A DNA stretch of 52,701 bases from Verrucomicrobiota bacterium (GCA_026397725.1 JAPLUI010000535.1:1-52701), one strand, 5' to 3'; positions 9,143-19,440 are shown, counted from the first letter of the stretch. Numbers and translations: made by a program. Notes: generated by a model from the letters alone, not told the origin.

Positions 9143-11124
9143 ATGAAAAAGATCATCCTGCGCTCTTCCGCCTTGCTCACGCTCGGTGTGTTGTTCCAAC
9201 TGGCTGGTCCTGTTTTGGCCGCGCCGCCCGACGCGACCCAGGATTACATTGACGCCACTTTCACCTACAATCTGGGACCAACCGGCGCGCGCGGTTGGAT
9301 TTACAGCACAGGCAACGAATGGATGTTCGTTCCGGAAGGGCTGACCAGTGAGAGCCGTCAGATCAAGATCACCGCAGTGGACAAGGGGTCACCGGCCGAT
9401 GGCGTGCTGTTTGTTGACGATGTGATCATGGGCATTGGCGCGGGCGTGTTCACCGAGGATGCCCGCAAGTCGCTGGGCGTGGCCATCGGCGAGGCCGAGA
9501 AGGCTGAACACCAAGGCCAACTCAAACTCAAAATCTGGCGCCAGGGAACCCTCCATGACAACGTCACCGTGCCGCTGGCGGTGATGGGCGCCTACAGCGC
9601 CACCGCTCCCTACGATTGTCCCAAATCCGCACTGATCCTCACCAACGCCTGCAAATACCTCGAGACCCACGCGACCTTCAATGCCGGCAACGAGGGCAAC
9701 GCGGTGGTCGGCTTGGCGCTGCTGGCCGCCGGACGTCCCACCGACCTGCCCAAGGTGCAGGCTTACGCCCGCAAAGTCGCCGCGGGTGTTGGCAAACTCA
9801 CCGTGCCATTGAACGAAATGTGTGCCTGGCCCTGGGGGTATAACAACACGTTCTTGTGCGAGTATTACCTGGCAACCGGGGACCAGGAGGTGCTGCGCGC
9901 CATCAATGAATACACCATCACCTCCGCGCGGGGCCAGAGTTGGTGCGGCACCTATGGCCACGGCATGGCATGGCCCAAGCCGGACGGCTCGTCAACTCAC
10001 GGCATCGTCCCGCCCTATGGCGCGCTGAACCAGGCGGGATTGCTGGTGAGCATCGGCATTGTGCTGGGCGACAAGTGTGGCATCAAGGACCCGGAGATTG
10101 CGCCGGCCATTGAAAACGACAAGAATTCGCCACCCAAACTCAACTACTTCAAGACCATCGAGTCCGCCTCGGTGGCACCGGAGGTCTTCACCAAACCGGT
10201 GGTCACCACCCGCTTGAAAGCCTCGGCCACCAGCATCGCCGGCAACCCGTTGATCTATACTTGGCGCAAAGTCCGTGGCGCGGGGCCGGTGACGTTCAGC
10301 CCGAATGGCACCAGTGACAGCTCTAACAGCACGGCCGCCTTCACCATCCCCGGAACCTATATCCTGAAGCTGACCGTATCCGATGCCCTGCTGGGCGACA
10401 CCGAAGGTTACGGCGGGTGTCCGCCAATCTAACCGTCAAGTTCAAGGACGGGAAGAACGTTACCAACCGACCGCCGGTGACCGCTGCGCAGAGCGTGACA
10501 CTGGCCGAGGACACGTCCAAGGCGCTCAAGCTCACCGGCACTGATCCCGAGGGCTACACGCTTGACTATGCACTGGCGGGGTTGCCGGCCCATGGCATCT
10601 TGTCGGGCACGGCCCCGAATCTAACCAAGGCGGATTCCGCGCCGGCCACCATTGCCTGCAGCATGGGCGGGCTGGCCGCCGGCATTTGCTCCGAGTTCTA
10701 TCAGTGGCCCGACCTGTCAAGTCCCGAGCCGTGGCCGGACATGGCGGGCCGCCAGCCGGACACGACCCGCCTTGATGCGAAGATGCAGATCGCAGCCGCG
10801 GAGTTTCCACCGAACTACGGGGACCATTTCTGCTCGCGCCACACCGGCTATCTCAAGCTCGACAGCGCCGGCGACTATCAGTTCTCCATCAGCGCCGATG
10901 ACCACGCCAAATTGTGGGTGGATGGCAAACTCGCCGTCGAGCAGTATTACTCGAAAAAGGGCTGGAACGCCGGAGCGCTGCCACTCACCCCGGGGTATCA
11001 CGAATTCAAGCTCGAATACATGGAATCCTACGGCGGCAATTACGTCAACCTCTCGTGGTCCGGCCCGGGCGTCTCCGGTGCGGTGCCGCCGGCCGCGTGC
11101 TTCCATCTAACCAACACAAAGTAG
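9143..11124 (+). pseudogene. DUF6288 protein with internal deletion and frameshift; PKD-like and PA14 domains downstream
   Basis: Frame one (9143-10432) encodes a signal peptide and the N-terminal DUF6288 region with a PDZ-like segment (ITAVDKGSPADGVLFVDDVIMGIG). It runs on through YSATAPYDCPKSALIL and ARGQSWCGTYGHGMAWP to KCGIKDPEIAPAIE. There it jumps to a PKD/cadherin-like stretch (SIAGNPLIYTWRKVRGAGP); the several hundred residues that normally complete DUF6288 are absent, without loss of frame. At about 10410-10420 the frame shifts by one base and continues in 10417-11124 (VSANLTVKFKDGK... then ICSEFYQWPDLSSPEPWPDMAG). The latter encodes a PA14 carbohydrate-binding domain (GYLKLDSAGDYQFSISADDHAKLWVDG). 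A second junction (NLTKADSAPATI) also looks shortened. The gene is probably non-functional as drawn, unless the one-base shift is a sequencing error. Confidence 0.7.
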
Positions 11125-11182
11125 CCGGGCGGCACCAGTCCGCATCTTTGCAACCTACCCAAAATCCAACAAGAACCACTCC

Positions 11183-12114
11183 ATGAACCACAAACTGATA
11201 GGAATCGCCAGCGCTTTGTGCGCTGGTTTCACGCCCCACGACGATGCCAAGTATCCGGGTTGGCAGCATCAGGGCTCATGCTTCATTCTCACCACCCCGG
11301 AAGGCGCGGACCTGCCGGCCACGGCCGCGGAGCAGAACTTTCCGCTGCTGCTGCGCCTGCACAAGGGAACCTTCGATTTCAGCCAGGCCCAGCCCGGTGG
11401 CGCGGACCTGCGGATTTCCGCCGGCGGCCAGCCGCCGGTCTATCAGTTAGAGGAAGGGGATGCCGCCACCGGCACGGCCAGCGGGTGGGTGAAGATTCCG
11501 GCCATCAAGGGCAACGCGCAGCAGGAGATCAAGTCGAACATCAGGAACTATTATGTCTATCAAGTCTGGCCGCTGCCCTGCGGCATGGGCCCAAGGACGA
11601 CCAGATCCGCGAGGCCCAGCGGACCCTGCCCGCGCTCTATTCGAATCTGCGGGTGATGTCCACCATCGGCGCCGCCTCCGAACACGCTGGCCGCGGCTCG
11701 TGCCACTTCGACCTGGCAACCTACGCCAAGTTTGCGATGTTCATGAGCCCGCTCGTCGAGCAGGACATCTATGGCTTCAAACCACAACAGCCGATCACCG
11801 CGCCGGACCTTAAGCGTGCCTGGTTCACCAGCGCCGCCAGGAACGAGATCGCGCTGGATTTCGGCCAGCCGGTGGTTTGGAAGGATGATTGCAAGGCCAG
11901 CATCTATCTGGATGGCGTAGTGGCCCCCATCAACACCGGCAAGGCCGAGGGCAACCTCATCACCCTCCAGTTGTCCAAACCCGGCACCGCCAAAACCATC
12001 ACCTATCTGTCAGGCAAGGACTGGGATGGCAAACCGGAAAAGCTGCTCATCGGTGCCAATGGCATCGGGGCGCTGACCTTCGCCGACGTGGCCATCGGTG
12101 AGCCTGGCAAATGA
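11183..12114 (+). pseudogene. Chimera of DUF2341 domain and sialate O-acetylesterase C-terminus, frameshifted
   Basis: ATG at 11183 opens a signal peptide (MNHKLIGIASALCAG) and a DUF2341-type lectin-like domain (YPGWQHQGSCFILTTPEGADLPA..., ending in IPAIKGNAQQEIK). At about 11535 it switches in frame to the closing part of an SGNH sialate acetylesterase (YYVYQVWPLPCGMG). Near 11590 the frame slips by one base and the same protein continues in another frame. That part reads REAQRTLPALYSNLRVMSTIG, GRGSCHFDLATYAKFAMF, an IYLDG-containing beta domain and NGIGALTFADVAI, ending at 12114. The catalytic GQSN serine motif is missing. A complete acetylesterase gene exists at 31131. Confidence 0.7.
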
Positions 12115-12202
12115 TCCACGGCATGCGCATCCTTTCGATATCACACGGATCAACTAACACAAATCAATCGGTTATCACTACCCCGAAGTTCATCTTTAGC
12201 AT

Positions 12203-12219
12203 GCCTGCCTTTGGCGGGC
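12203..12219. repeat. Small hairpin upstream of the sensor gene
   Basis: GCCTGCC-ttt-GGCGGGC forms a 7-bp stem with one G-T pair. It lies 89 nt after the acetylesterase remnant. There is no T run, so a terminator role is weak. Confidence 0.35.
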
Positions 12220-12250
12220 CGGCAACATGAAGATCGGCTGAAGCCTTGAC

Positions 12251-12281
12251 TCCGACGCATGAATGGGAAACCGGCGTCGGA
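12251..12281. promoter_or_regulatory. Inverted repeat in the sensor-kinase upstream region
   Basis: TCCGACGC and GCGTCGGA are perfect 8-bp arms separated by 15 nt, ending 54 nt before the likely sensor start at 12336. The spacing suits a dimer-binding operator, perhaps for the adjacent response regulator. An RNA hairpin is the alternative. Function is inferred from position only. Confidence 0.35.
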
Positions 12282-12335
12282 TTTCAAGCTTGCTCGCTGC
12301 GCTTGGTGAATTATGCTGCGGCTGTGTGTGCTCGT

Positions 12336-15300
12336 ATGGTTCGATCTTCGTGCAGGCGCTGGCTTGTTAGCCTGCTGCTGGTGTTTGCCTTGGCCGCTCC
12401 GGCGGCAGTGCAGGCCCAGGATCGTCCGCCATGGTTCATACGGGCCTGGCAGTCTGACGTGGGTTTGCCGGACAACACGGCGGTGGGCATCGATCTGGCG
12501 CCCGACGGCTTCCTGTGGGTGGCCACCCCGGCGGGCTTGGCACGCTTTGATGGCCTGCAATTCCGGCCGTTCGCGGCGGCATCGGCGGCCGGTGGGGCGG
12601 CGAACCTGATCCAGGCCATGTTGGTCGACCGGCGCGGGCGCTTGTGGCTCGCCAAGGAACGCGGGACTGTCGTCTGTGTGAACCGGGGGACGACGACGGT
12701 GCTGACCGTGGCAGATGGTGTGCCGAATCTGCGGCCCCAGACGATGACGGAGGATTCCGCAGGTGGCGTGTGGCTGTCCTATGCCGGCGGCAAGGTCGTG
12801 CGCATTCAGGACGGCGGGGTGCGCGCATTCACCGAGGCGGACGGCTTGCCCGGTGGCGGGACCTGCCAATTGACGAGCGATGCGGACGGGCACTTGTGGT
12901 TTTCCCAAGGCGAGAGGGTGGGCGTCTATCGGGATGGCCGGTTTCACCAACTCGCGCAGGTAAAGGCCCAGTGCATCACTGCGGCAAAGGCGGGTGGCAT
13001 CTGGATTTGCACGGGCAAGGAACTCTCCCACTACACCGAGGACGGATCGCTCGTGAAGATCGGCGACTTGCCGACGGCGCTGCCCGAGGTCACCCCGACG
13101 GTGCTCCACGAAGACCGCTCAGGCACTTTCCTGTGGATTGGAACCAAGGAGGCGGGCTTGTTCCGTTACTCGGGGATTATCGCCAAAGTAACCGAACACC
13201 AGCAAATCCTCAGTGTGAAGTCAGATCACCAGGGCAACGTGTGGATCGGCACGCGCGGCGGCGGCCTCAACCAATTGAAGCCACAGGCCGTGGACTTGTT
13301 AGCCCCGGTCACTCCGATCGAGTTCATGCCGGTGCGCTCGATCTGCCAGGACAAGTCCAACACCGAGTCCAACACCCGGTGGATTGTCACCCAAAACGGG
13401 GTGGTGTCGCGGAGTTGGGGCGGCGGATGGAAACCCTTGTCCGACGACGGATGGCCTTTCGCCGACGCCCAATGCGTGGCCGCCGATCCCCAGGGCGGTG
13501 CTTGGATCGGCACCCAAACCCATGGCCTGCACCACTGGCAGGACAAGGCACTCACCACCAGCCTCACGCCCGCCAACGGGCTGGCCGGCGAGTCTGTTAG
13601 CGCCCTACTGGCCGGCCCATCCGGCGTGCTGTGGATCGGGGGCGGTGCCAGCGACGGGCAGCACCATACCCTGCAATGCTGGCAGGCCGGGCAGTTCCGC
13701 ACCTTCCCGCTGCCCGCAGCCAGCGGGAAGGTGACCGCCCTGGCGATGGACGCCGCCGGCGTCTGCTGGGCGGCCACCTCCAGTGGCTTGCTGCTGCGGG
13801 CACGCGGGAATGATCTGATCGATGAAACTTCCAACACCCTGGCGGAGCCCAACGCGATCCGCTGTCTGTTTGCCACTCCGGATGGCAGCTTGTGGATCGG
13901 TTATGGTGGCCAGGGGCTGGGACGTTTGAAGGCCGGGCGCTTCAGCCGCTGCCGGATGGAGCAGGGCTTGCATGACGACTACATCTCACAGATTCTATCG
14001 GACTCACACGGCCGGCTGTGGTTTGCAGGCAACCGCGGGATTTTCAGCGTGTTCCAAAGCGAACTGGACGCGCTGGCGGAGGGCCGGGCCTCGCGGGTGC
14101 ATCCGGTTGCCTATGGGAGCAACGACGGGCTGCCGAGGTTGCAGGCCAGCCACGACTTCTGGCCGGGCGCGCTGCGCACCACCACCAAGCATTTGATGTT
14201 TGCGATGGAGTCCGGCCTGGCCGACGTGTATGCGGCCGAGTTGTTCGAGGAAAACAAGGAGGCCCCGTCGGTGGTCATCGAGCGGGTCAGCGTCAATGGC
14301 AAGGCCGTGGCGGCTTATGGCGCGGACGCGTCTCTAACAGCCCCCGGGTCTGCCGCGCCGACGGAGTTGTGGGGGCGCGCGCCGCACTTGCGCCTGCCAT
14401 CCGGGCTGCGGCAGTTGGAGTTTGGCTTCACCGCCTTGAATTTCACCAAGCCGGAAGACATCCGCTTCAAGTACCGGCTGCACCCTCTGGACAAGGACTG
14501 GGTTGATGCCGCCGTGCGGCGGGTGGCCTCTTATTCCCAAGTCCCGCCGGGTGACTATCGCTTCGAGGTGATCGCCTGCAACAGCTCCGGCGTCTGGAAT
14601 CTAACGGGCGCGGCGCTGGACCTCTCAGTGCTTCCCCAATTCTGGCAAACGTGGTGGTTTCTGGCACTGGCGGGGCTGCTGGGGCTCGCCGCGGTCGCTG
14701 GCACCGTGCGCCTGCTGGTGCTGCGCCGGCTGCACAAAAAATTGGAACAACTGCGGCAGCGTGAGGCCCTGCAGCGCGAGCGGGCCCGCATCGCCCGCGA
14801 CATGCATGACGAGATCGGCAGCCGCTTGGCGCGCTTGGCGATGCTCGGCGAGATGGCCGCCGATGATTTCGCAGGCAACCCGGCGGACCAGTTGCGGGTA
14901 AGGGAAATCACTCAGGGCATGCGCGAAGCCGCCGGTGAACTGGAACACATCATCTGGGCGATGAATCCCAAGCACGACACCCTCGTCGGATTGGCGCACC
15001 GGATCTGCCAGTATGCCGAAGAATACTTTGCCGACACCCCGGTGCAGTGTTTGTTTGAATCGTTGCCGGAGCTGTCCGCGCAAGTGATGCCGCCCGACGC
15101 GTGCGAGGCGGTGATCCAGGCCGTCAAGGAAGCGCTGGCCAACATCCTGAAACACGCCGCCGCCACTACCGCCAACATTGGCATGTTCATGGACGGGCGT
15201 GTCTTTGAGGTCCGCATCGCCGATCACGGCTGCGGCTTCGACCCCGCCGCAACAGCCGGCGGCAGCGGCCTGGCCAATATGCGCGAACGCTTGGCCACTA

Positions 15301-15392
15301 TCGGTGGCGAGTGCCGGATCGAGAGCGCGCCCGGGCATGGCACGACCGTGGTTCTGCGTTGGCCGCTGGACAAGACCGGCCGGAACGGCTGA
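12336..15392 (+). CDS. Membrane sensor histidine kinase with periplasmic beta-propeller and Y_Y_Y domain
   Basis: The start at 12336 gives a clear signal peptide (MVRSSCRRWLVSLLLVFALAAPAA); the frame is open upstream but without coding features. The mature N-terminal part has about ten two-component-regulator propeller repeats (GFLWVATPAGLARFDG, GNVWIGTRGGGLNQLK, GSLWIGYGGQGLGRLK). A Y_Y_Y domain follows (IRFKYRLHPLDKDWVDA, PPGDYRFEVIACN) and then one transmembrane helix (WWFLALAGLLGLAAVAGTV). The cytoplasmic part is a HisKA_3 domain with the phospho-acceptor His at about residue 824 (IARDMHDEIGSRLARL). It ends in an HATPase domain (ANILKHAAATT, DHGCGFDP, GSGLANMRERL, GHGTTVVLRWPL). It lies 6 nt before the response regulator. 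Such sensors often control polysaccharide-use genes; the flanking hydrolases make that likely here. Confidence 0.9.
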   Translation: MVRSSCRRWLVSLLLVFALAAPAAVQAQDRPPWFIRAWQSDVGLPDNTAVGIDLAPDGFLWVATPAGLARFDGLQFRPFAAASAAGGAANLIQAMLVDRRGRLWLAKERGTVVCVNRGTTTVLTVADGVPNLRPQTMTEDSAGGVWLSYAGGKVVRIQDGGVRAFTEADGLPGGGTCQLTSDADGHLWFSQGERVGVYRDGRFHQLAQVKAQCITAAKAGGIWICTGKELSHYTEDGSLVKIGDLPTALPEVTPTVLHEDRSGTFLWIGTKEAGLFRYSGIIAKVTEHQQILSVKSDHQGNVWIGTRGGGLNQLKPQAVDLLAPVTPIEFMPVRSICQDKSNTESNTRWIVTQNGVVSRSWGGGWKPLSDDGWPFADAQCVAADPQGGAWIGTQTHGLHHWQDKALTTSLTPANGLAGESVSALLAGPSGVLWIGGGASDGQHHTLQCWQAGQFRTFPLPAASGKVTALAMDAAGVCWAATSSGLLLRARGNDLIDETSNTLAEPNAIRCLFATPDGSLWIGYGGQGLGRLKAGRFSRCRMEQGLHDDYISQILSDSHGRLWFAGNRGIFSVFQSELDALAEGRASRVHPVAYGSNDGLPRLQASHDFWPGALRTTTKHLMFAMESGLADVYAAELFEENKEAPSVVIERVSVNGKAVAAYGADASLTAPGSAAPTELWGRAPHLRLPSGLRQLEFGFTALNFTKPEDIRFKYRLHPLDKDWVDAAVRRVASYSQVPPGDYRFEVIACNSSGVWNLTGAALDLSVLPQFWQTWWFLALAGLLGLAAVAGTVRLLVLRRLHKKLEQLRQREALQRERARIARDMHDEIGSRLARLAMLGEMAADDFAGNPADQLRVREITQGMREAAGELEHIIWAMNPKHDTLVGLAHRICQYAEEYFADTPVQCLFESLPELSAQVMPPDACEAVIQAVKEALANILKHAAATTANIGMFMDGRVFEVRIADHGCGFDPAATAGGSGLANMRERLATIGGECRIESAPGHGTTVVLRWPLDKTGRNG

Positions 15393-15398
15393 TATTCA

Positions 15399-16022
15399 AT
15401 GGCGCCCCCCATGACCATCCGCATATCCATCGTTGAAGATGACGCGCAAACACGCCAGGCGCTGGAGAAATACATCAACCGGGCGCCGGGCTTCGAGTGC
15501 GTGAGTGCTTACGAAGATCCGCGCGTGGCCTTGCGCCAACTCCCGTTGGACCAGCCCGACGTGGTGCTGATGGACCTGCAACTGCCTGGCATGTCCGGCA
15601 TTGCATGTGTGGCGGCATTGCGGCGGCAGGCCCCCGCGATCCGCGTGATCATGCTCACCGTGTTCGAGCGCGATGAGCAGGTCTTCGAGTCGCTGGCGGC
15701 GGGAGCGTATGGTTACCTCGTCAAACGCACGCCGCTGGCGAAAATCCTGGACGCCATTCGCGAAGTGCATGCAGGCGGCTCGCCCATGTCGGCGCACATC
15801 GCCCGCAAGGTCGTCGCCTCCTTTCACCAGGCTGCCTCAATCTCGCTTTCCCAGCAGGAACGCGAGGTGCTCACCCACTTGTCCCACGGCCACACCTACG
15901 CCCACATCGCCCAGGAAATGGACATCTCCGTCCATACCGTCCGCTGCTACATCCGCCGCAGCTACGAAAAACTCCAGGTCCACAGCCGCACCGAAGCCGT
16001 CGCCAAATTCACCGGCCATTGA
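15399..16022 (+). CDS. NarL/LuxR-family response regulator
   Basis: The protein has 207 residues and partners the upstream kinase. The receiver domain has the acidic pocket (ISIVEDDAQTR), the phospho-acceptor Asp in VVLMDLQLPGMSG (about residue 59), Thr in VIMLTVFE and Lys in GYLVKRTP. The C-terminal LuxR-type helix-turn-helix is LSQQEREVLTHLSHGHTYAHIAQ...SVHTVRCYIRR. An alternative start at 15411 (MTIRIS) would remove four residues. Likely targets are the neighbouring Big_1 gene and hydrolases, but no operator is proven. Confidence 0.92.
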   Translation: MAPPMTIRISIVEDDAQTRQALEKYINRAPGFECVSAYEDPRVALRQLPLDQPDVVLMDLQLPGMSGIACVAALRRQAPAIRVIMLTVFERDEQVFESLAAGAYGYLVKRTPLAKILDAIREVHAGGSPMSAHIARKVVASFHQAASISLSQQEREVLTHLSHGHTYAHIAQEMDISVHTVRCYIRRSYEKLQVHSRTEAVAKFTGH

Positions 16023-16214
16023 GCTTTTCAGATCCCCCCCCTTGCCGCCACTTCATGCGGCATGACAGATTTTGCAATCCTGCCAAGATCCCATTGTTCA
16101 CCCGCCCAAGCCAGGTCACGCCACCCAATTCCAACCCTCGCCCCCGCGCCTCTCCGAAACACCGAATCCTTCCTCGCCCAACATCAACCCCAACAAAAAC
16201 AGAACACTACAACC

Positions 16215-19200
16215 ATGCAAACAAGCACCACCATCACGCCCCGATCCTTGCGGGGCCTCCCACTCCTCCTGGGGCTCGCCGCCCTCGGCCTTGCCATGCC
16301 TGCCGCCAAAGTGCAGGCCACGATTATCTATCAGGACGATTTTATTGGAGGCACGATCGGTACGGATCTCAAGAATTCTGTCCCGGACGTCCGCCTTGGA
16401 AGCTACGGCGGTTCGGCCTCAGCCACGTGGTCCGCCACGACAGGAGATTGGCTTTTTAACGGTGCGGGCGTGTCGAGTACGAAAGCCGACAAGAGTTTCG
16501 CATCACTTCCGTTCACCCCCCAGGCGACCACGGTCTATATCCTGGACTGGACGTGGACTCAATCGTCCGGCCCGTGGTGGATCATCGGTCTCCGCACCGG
16601 GTGGGATCACAACACTGTCACTGGCAACGTGAGGAACGGTATAGTAGGCACCAACCATGCCGTCGTCACGCTCACCATGGATGACACGACAGGTTATACC
16701 GCGCACGTAGTTTTCAACGGCGCCACTCCTTGGGCTGACACGACGGGATTGCGTTCTGCGATCACAGCCGTAGGGTTCATAACGCAGGCGGGGGGGTCTG
16801 CCGGTACGGCGATGACATCGATGTCGCTGACCCGTGTCGATCCGCTGATTACCGATGCCGCCAATTCCACCGTGACGGCCAATCCCACGACCGTCGCGAG
16901 CGACGGCGTCACCACCTCCACGATCACCGTGACCTTGAAAGACGCCAGCAGTAACCCCGCCCGGGGCAAGACCGTGACGCTGGCTTCGAGCCGGGGCGCG
17001 ACGGACACGATTTCGGCGGCCTCGGGGACCTCCAGCACAAACGGGGTGGTGACCTTTACGGTGAAATCCTCGACGGCGGGCTCGCCCGTCTTCACGGCCA
17101 CGGATACCAATGACAATGTAGTGGTTACGCAAACGGCCACCGTGACCTTTACAGCGGGGGCGGTGAGTGCCGCCAACTCAACCGTGGCGGCCTTGCCAAC
17201 CTCCGTGACGGCCGACGGTGCCACCGCGTCCACGATCACCGTGACCTTGAAAGATGGCAACACCAATGCCGCAGCGGGCAAGATCGTGACGCTGGCTTCG
17301 AGCCGTGGCGCGACGGACACGATTTCGGCGGCCTCGGGGGCCTCCGACGCAAACGGGGTGGTGACCTTTACGGTGACCTCGACGACGGCGGGCGCGCCGG
17401 TCTTCACCGCCACGGATACCGACGACAATGTAGTGGTTACGCAAACGGCCACCGTGACCTTTACGGTGGGGGCCGTGAATGCCGGAACTTCGACGGTAGC
17501 CGCCGCGCCCACCAAAGTTCAAGCGGACGGTGCCACCACGTCCACGATCACCGTGACCTTGAAAGACGCCTACAACAATCCGGTCGCGGGCAAGACCGTG
17601 ACGCTGGTTTCCAGCCGTGTCGCGGAGGACACGATTTCGGCGGCCTCGGGGACTTCCAGCGTTTCCGGGGTGGTGACCTTTACGGTGACCTCGACGACGG
17701 CGGGTTCCTCCGTCTTCACCGCCACCGGTGACGGCGTGCTGCTCACGCCAACGGCCACCGTGACGTTTGGCCCCAGTGCCGCCGCCTCGACCGTGGCGGC
17801 TTCGCCCACCTCAGTGACGGCCGACGGCTCCACCACGTCCACGATCACCGTGACCTTGAAGGATGCCGGCAACCAGCCAGTCACCAACAAGACCGTAACC
17901 CTGGCTAAAACCTCCGGCCCTGGGACGCCGGTCATTACCACGGTTTCCGGAACGACGGACACCAGCGGCGTCGCGACGTTTACGGTCACATCCACCACCG
18001 CCGGTGCGGACGTCTTTACGGCCACGGACACCACGGACGGCGTGACGGTCACGCCAACGGCCACCGTGACGTTTACGGCGGGGGCGGTGAGCGCCGGAAC
18101 CTCAACGGTAACAGCCTCGCCCACCTTGGTGACGGCCGACGGCGCCACCCCGTCAACCATTACCGTCACCTTGAAAGATGCCGGCAACAATCCGGTCTCG
18201 GGCAAGACCGTATCCCTGGCGCACACCTCGGGGCCGGGCAGCCCGGTCATTACCACCAATTCCAACGTGACCGATGCCTCCGGCCATGCGACGTTCACGG
18301 TCACATCCACCACCCTCGGTGCGGATGTCTTTACGGCCACCGACGACACCGATAACATCCCCATCACCTCAACGGCCACCGTGAACTTTGTTACGGATGT
18401 GGTGATCTACAGCGACGATTTTATTGGAGACAACCTCGGTGCGGATCTCAATACTTCTGTCCCGGACGTCCGCCGTGGAAGCTACGGTGGTTCGGCGACA
18501 GCAACGTGGACCGCCAGGGTTGGAGATTGGAAGCTGAACGGTGCGGGCGCAGCGGCACAGCGGGACTGTGAATTTGCGTGGCTTCCGTTCTCCCCCGTGG
18601 CTAATGCAGTTTACACCCTGGATTGGACTTGGACCGCCGGTGACACTCCATGGTGGATAATCGGTACCAGACACAATGGGTGGGATTACAGCAGCGTAGC
18701 CGGATTGTCGCGCAGCCGCACTGGCACCAATCACGTAGTCGTCACGATCACCACTGATGGGGCAAATGGCTATACCACGCACACGGTATATAACGGCACG
18801 TTAGCCTCCACCAATGACACGTCAGGGTCCCGTTCGAATATCACATGTATAGGGCTCATCCAGCAGGCTGGCGGCTCGAACACAACGGTGATGAAGTCGC
18901 TGTTGCTGACCTACGTCCCGGCGACGCCGCCGGGGGTGACCTACGCCGACTGGGCGGGTTCGTCCGGCTATAACCTAACCGGCGGTGCCAATGACGACGA
19001 CGACGGCGACGGCATGAGCAACTACGACGAATACGTGTTCGGTCTCAATCCCACCACGGGCACCTCGGTCAATCCGGTCACCGACATCAGCGAATTGAGT
19101 GGTCTTGGCAAGTTCACCTACACCCGGACGGCCGACACCAGCCCCGCTCTCGTTTACACGGTGTGGGTTTCCACCGATCTGGCGGATTGGGGAATAGCGC

Positions 19201-19325
19201 CCGCCGCCGCGACCCAGACGCCGCGGAGTTTGGTGGTTGACGGCGTTGAGACCGTGGACGTCACCCTCACTGACTACGCACCCCCGCCCGGCGGCAAGCT
19301 CTTCGTGCGCGTGCAAGCGGAGTGA
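16215..19325 (+). CDS. Large secreted Big_1-repeat protein with duplicated lectin-like modules
   Basis: The start at 16215 yields a good signal peptide (LRGLPLLLGLAALGLAMPAA); the frame is open further upstream but uncharacteristic. The mature protein has a module beginning IIYQDDFIGGTIGTDL, with WTQSSGPWWIIG. Five Big_1 (invasin-like Ig) domains of about 100 residues follow, with the recurring core TSTITVTLKDA and GVVTFTV. A second copy of the first module comes next (VIYSDDFIGDNLGADL, WTAGDTPWWIIG). The closing module is GDGMSNYDEYVFGLNP ... PPGGKLFVRVQAE. About 1036 residues in all. Likely a surface stalk that displays two binding modules. It lies directly downstream of the two-component pair. 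A palindrome followed by a T run lies 227 nt after its stop. Confidence 0.8.
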   Translation: MQTSTTITPRSLRGLPLLLGLAALGLAMPAAKVQATIIYQDDFIGGTIGTDLKNSVPDVRLGSYGGSASATWSATTGDWLFNGAGVSSTKADKSFASLPFTPQATTVYILDWTWTQSSGPWWIIGLRTGWDHNTVTGNVRNGIVGTNHAVVTLTMDDTTGYTAHVVFNGATPWADTTGLRSAITAVGFITQAGGSAGTAMTSMSLTRVDPLITDAANSTVTANPTTVASDGVTTSTITVTLKDASSNPARGKTVTLASSRGATDTISAASGTSSTNGVVTFTVKSSTAGSPVFTATDTNDNVVVTQTATVTFTAGAVSAANSTVAALPTSVTADGATASTITVTLKDGNTNAAAGKIVTLASSRGATDTISAASGASDANGVVTFTVTSTTAGAPVFTATDTDDNVVVTQTATVTFTVGAVNAGTSTVAAAPTKVQADGATTSTITVTLKDAYNNPVAGKTVTLVSSRVAEDTISAASGTSSVSGVVTFTVTSTTAGSSVFTATGDGVLLTPTATVTFGPSAAASTVAASPTSVTADGSTTSTITVTLKDAGNQPVTNKTVTLAKTSGPGTPVITTVSGTTDTSGVATFTVTSTTAGADVFTATDTTDGVTVTPTATVTFTAGAVSAGTSTVTASPTLVTADGATPSTITVTLKDAGNNPVSGKTVSLAHTSGPGSPVITTNSNVTDASGHATFTVTSTTLGADVFTATDDTDNIPITSTATVNFVTDVVIYSDDFIGDNLGADLNTSVPDVRRGSYGGSATATWTARVGDWKLNGAGAAAQRDCEFAWLPFSPVANAVYTLDWTWTAGDTPWWIIGTRHNGWDYSSVAGLSRSRTGTNHVVVTITTDGANGYTTHTVYNGTLASTNDTSGSRSNITCIGLIQQAGGSNTTVMKSLLLTYVPATPPGVTYADWAGSSGYNLTGGANDDDDGDGMSNYDEYVFGLNPTTGTSVNPVTDISELSGLGKFTYTRTADTSPALVYTVWVSTDLADWGIAPAAATQTPRSLVVDGVETVDVTLTDYAPPPGGKLFVRVQAE
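16858..18395 (+). repeat. Five tandem ~305-bp units encoding Big_1 domains
   Basis: Units begin at about 16858, 17168, 17477, 17779 and 18091. Adjacent units share long near-identical stretches around the codons for ITVTLKDA and for DTISAASG, so gene conversion or slippage between them is plausible. Long antisense open frames across this region are by-products of the repeated codon pattern. Confidence 0.8.
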
Positions 19326-19350
19326 GGATGAAGAGATTGTGGATGGAAGA

Positions 19351-19420
19351 TCGTAGATAGTAGATCGTAGATAGTAGATGGTAGATAGTAGATCGTAGAT
19401 AGTAGATCGTAGATAGTAGA
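19351..19420. repeat. Five copies of a 14-mer made of two heptamers
   Basis: The unit TCGTAGATAGTAGA occurs five times in a row (the third copy starts TG instead of TC). Each unit is two related heptamers, TCGTAGA and TAGTAGA. It starts 25 nt after the Big_1 gene stop. Confidence 0.9.
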
Positions 19421-19440
19421 TAGAAGAAGTATCGTCACAT

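Noticed and set aside
12150..13109. A 319-codon minus-strand frame opposite the sensor
   Set aside because: It is antisense to the clear propeller repeats, has no domain pattern, and is rich in Arg/Pro/His as expected for a shadow frame in GC-rich DNA.
16503..18782. Long minus-strand open frames across the Big_1 region
   Set aside because: They mirror the repetitive Thr/Val/Ala codons of the plus-strand repeats and show only low-complexity protein sequence.
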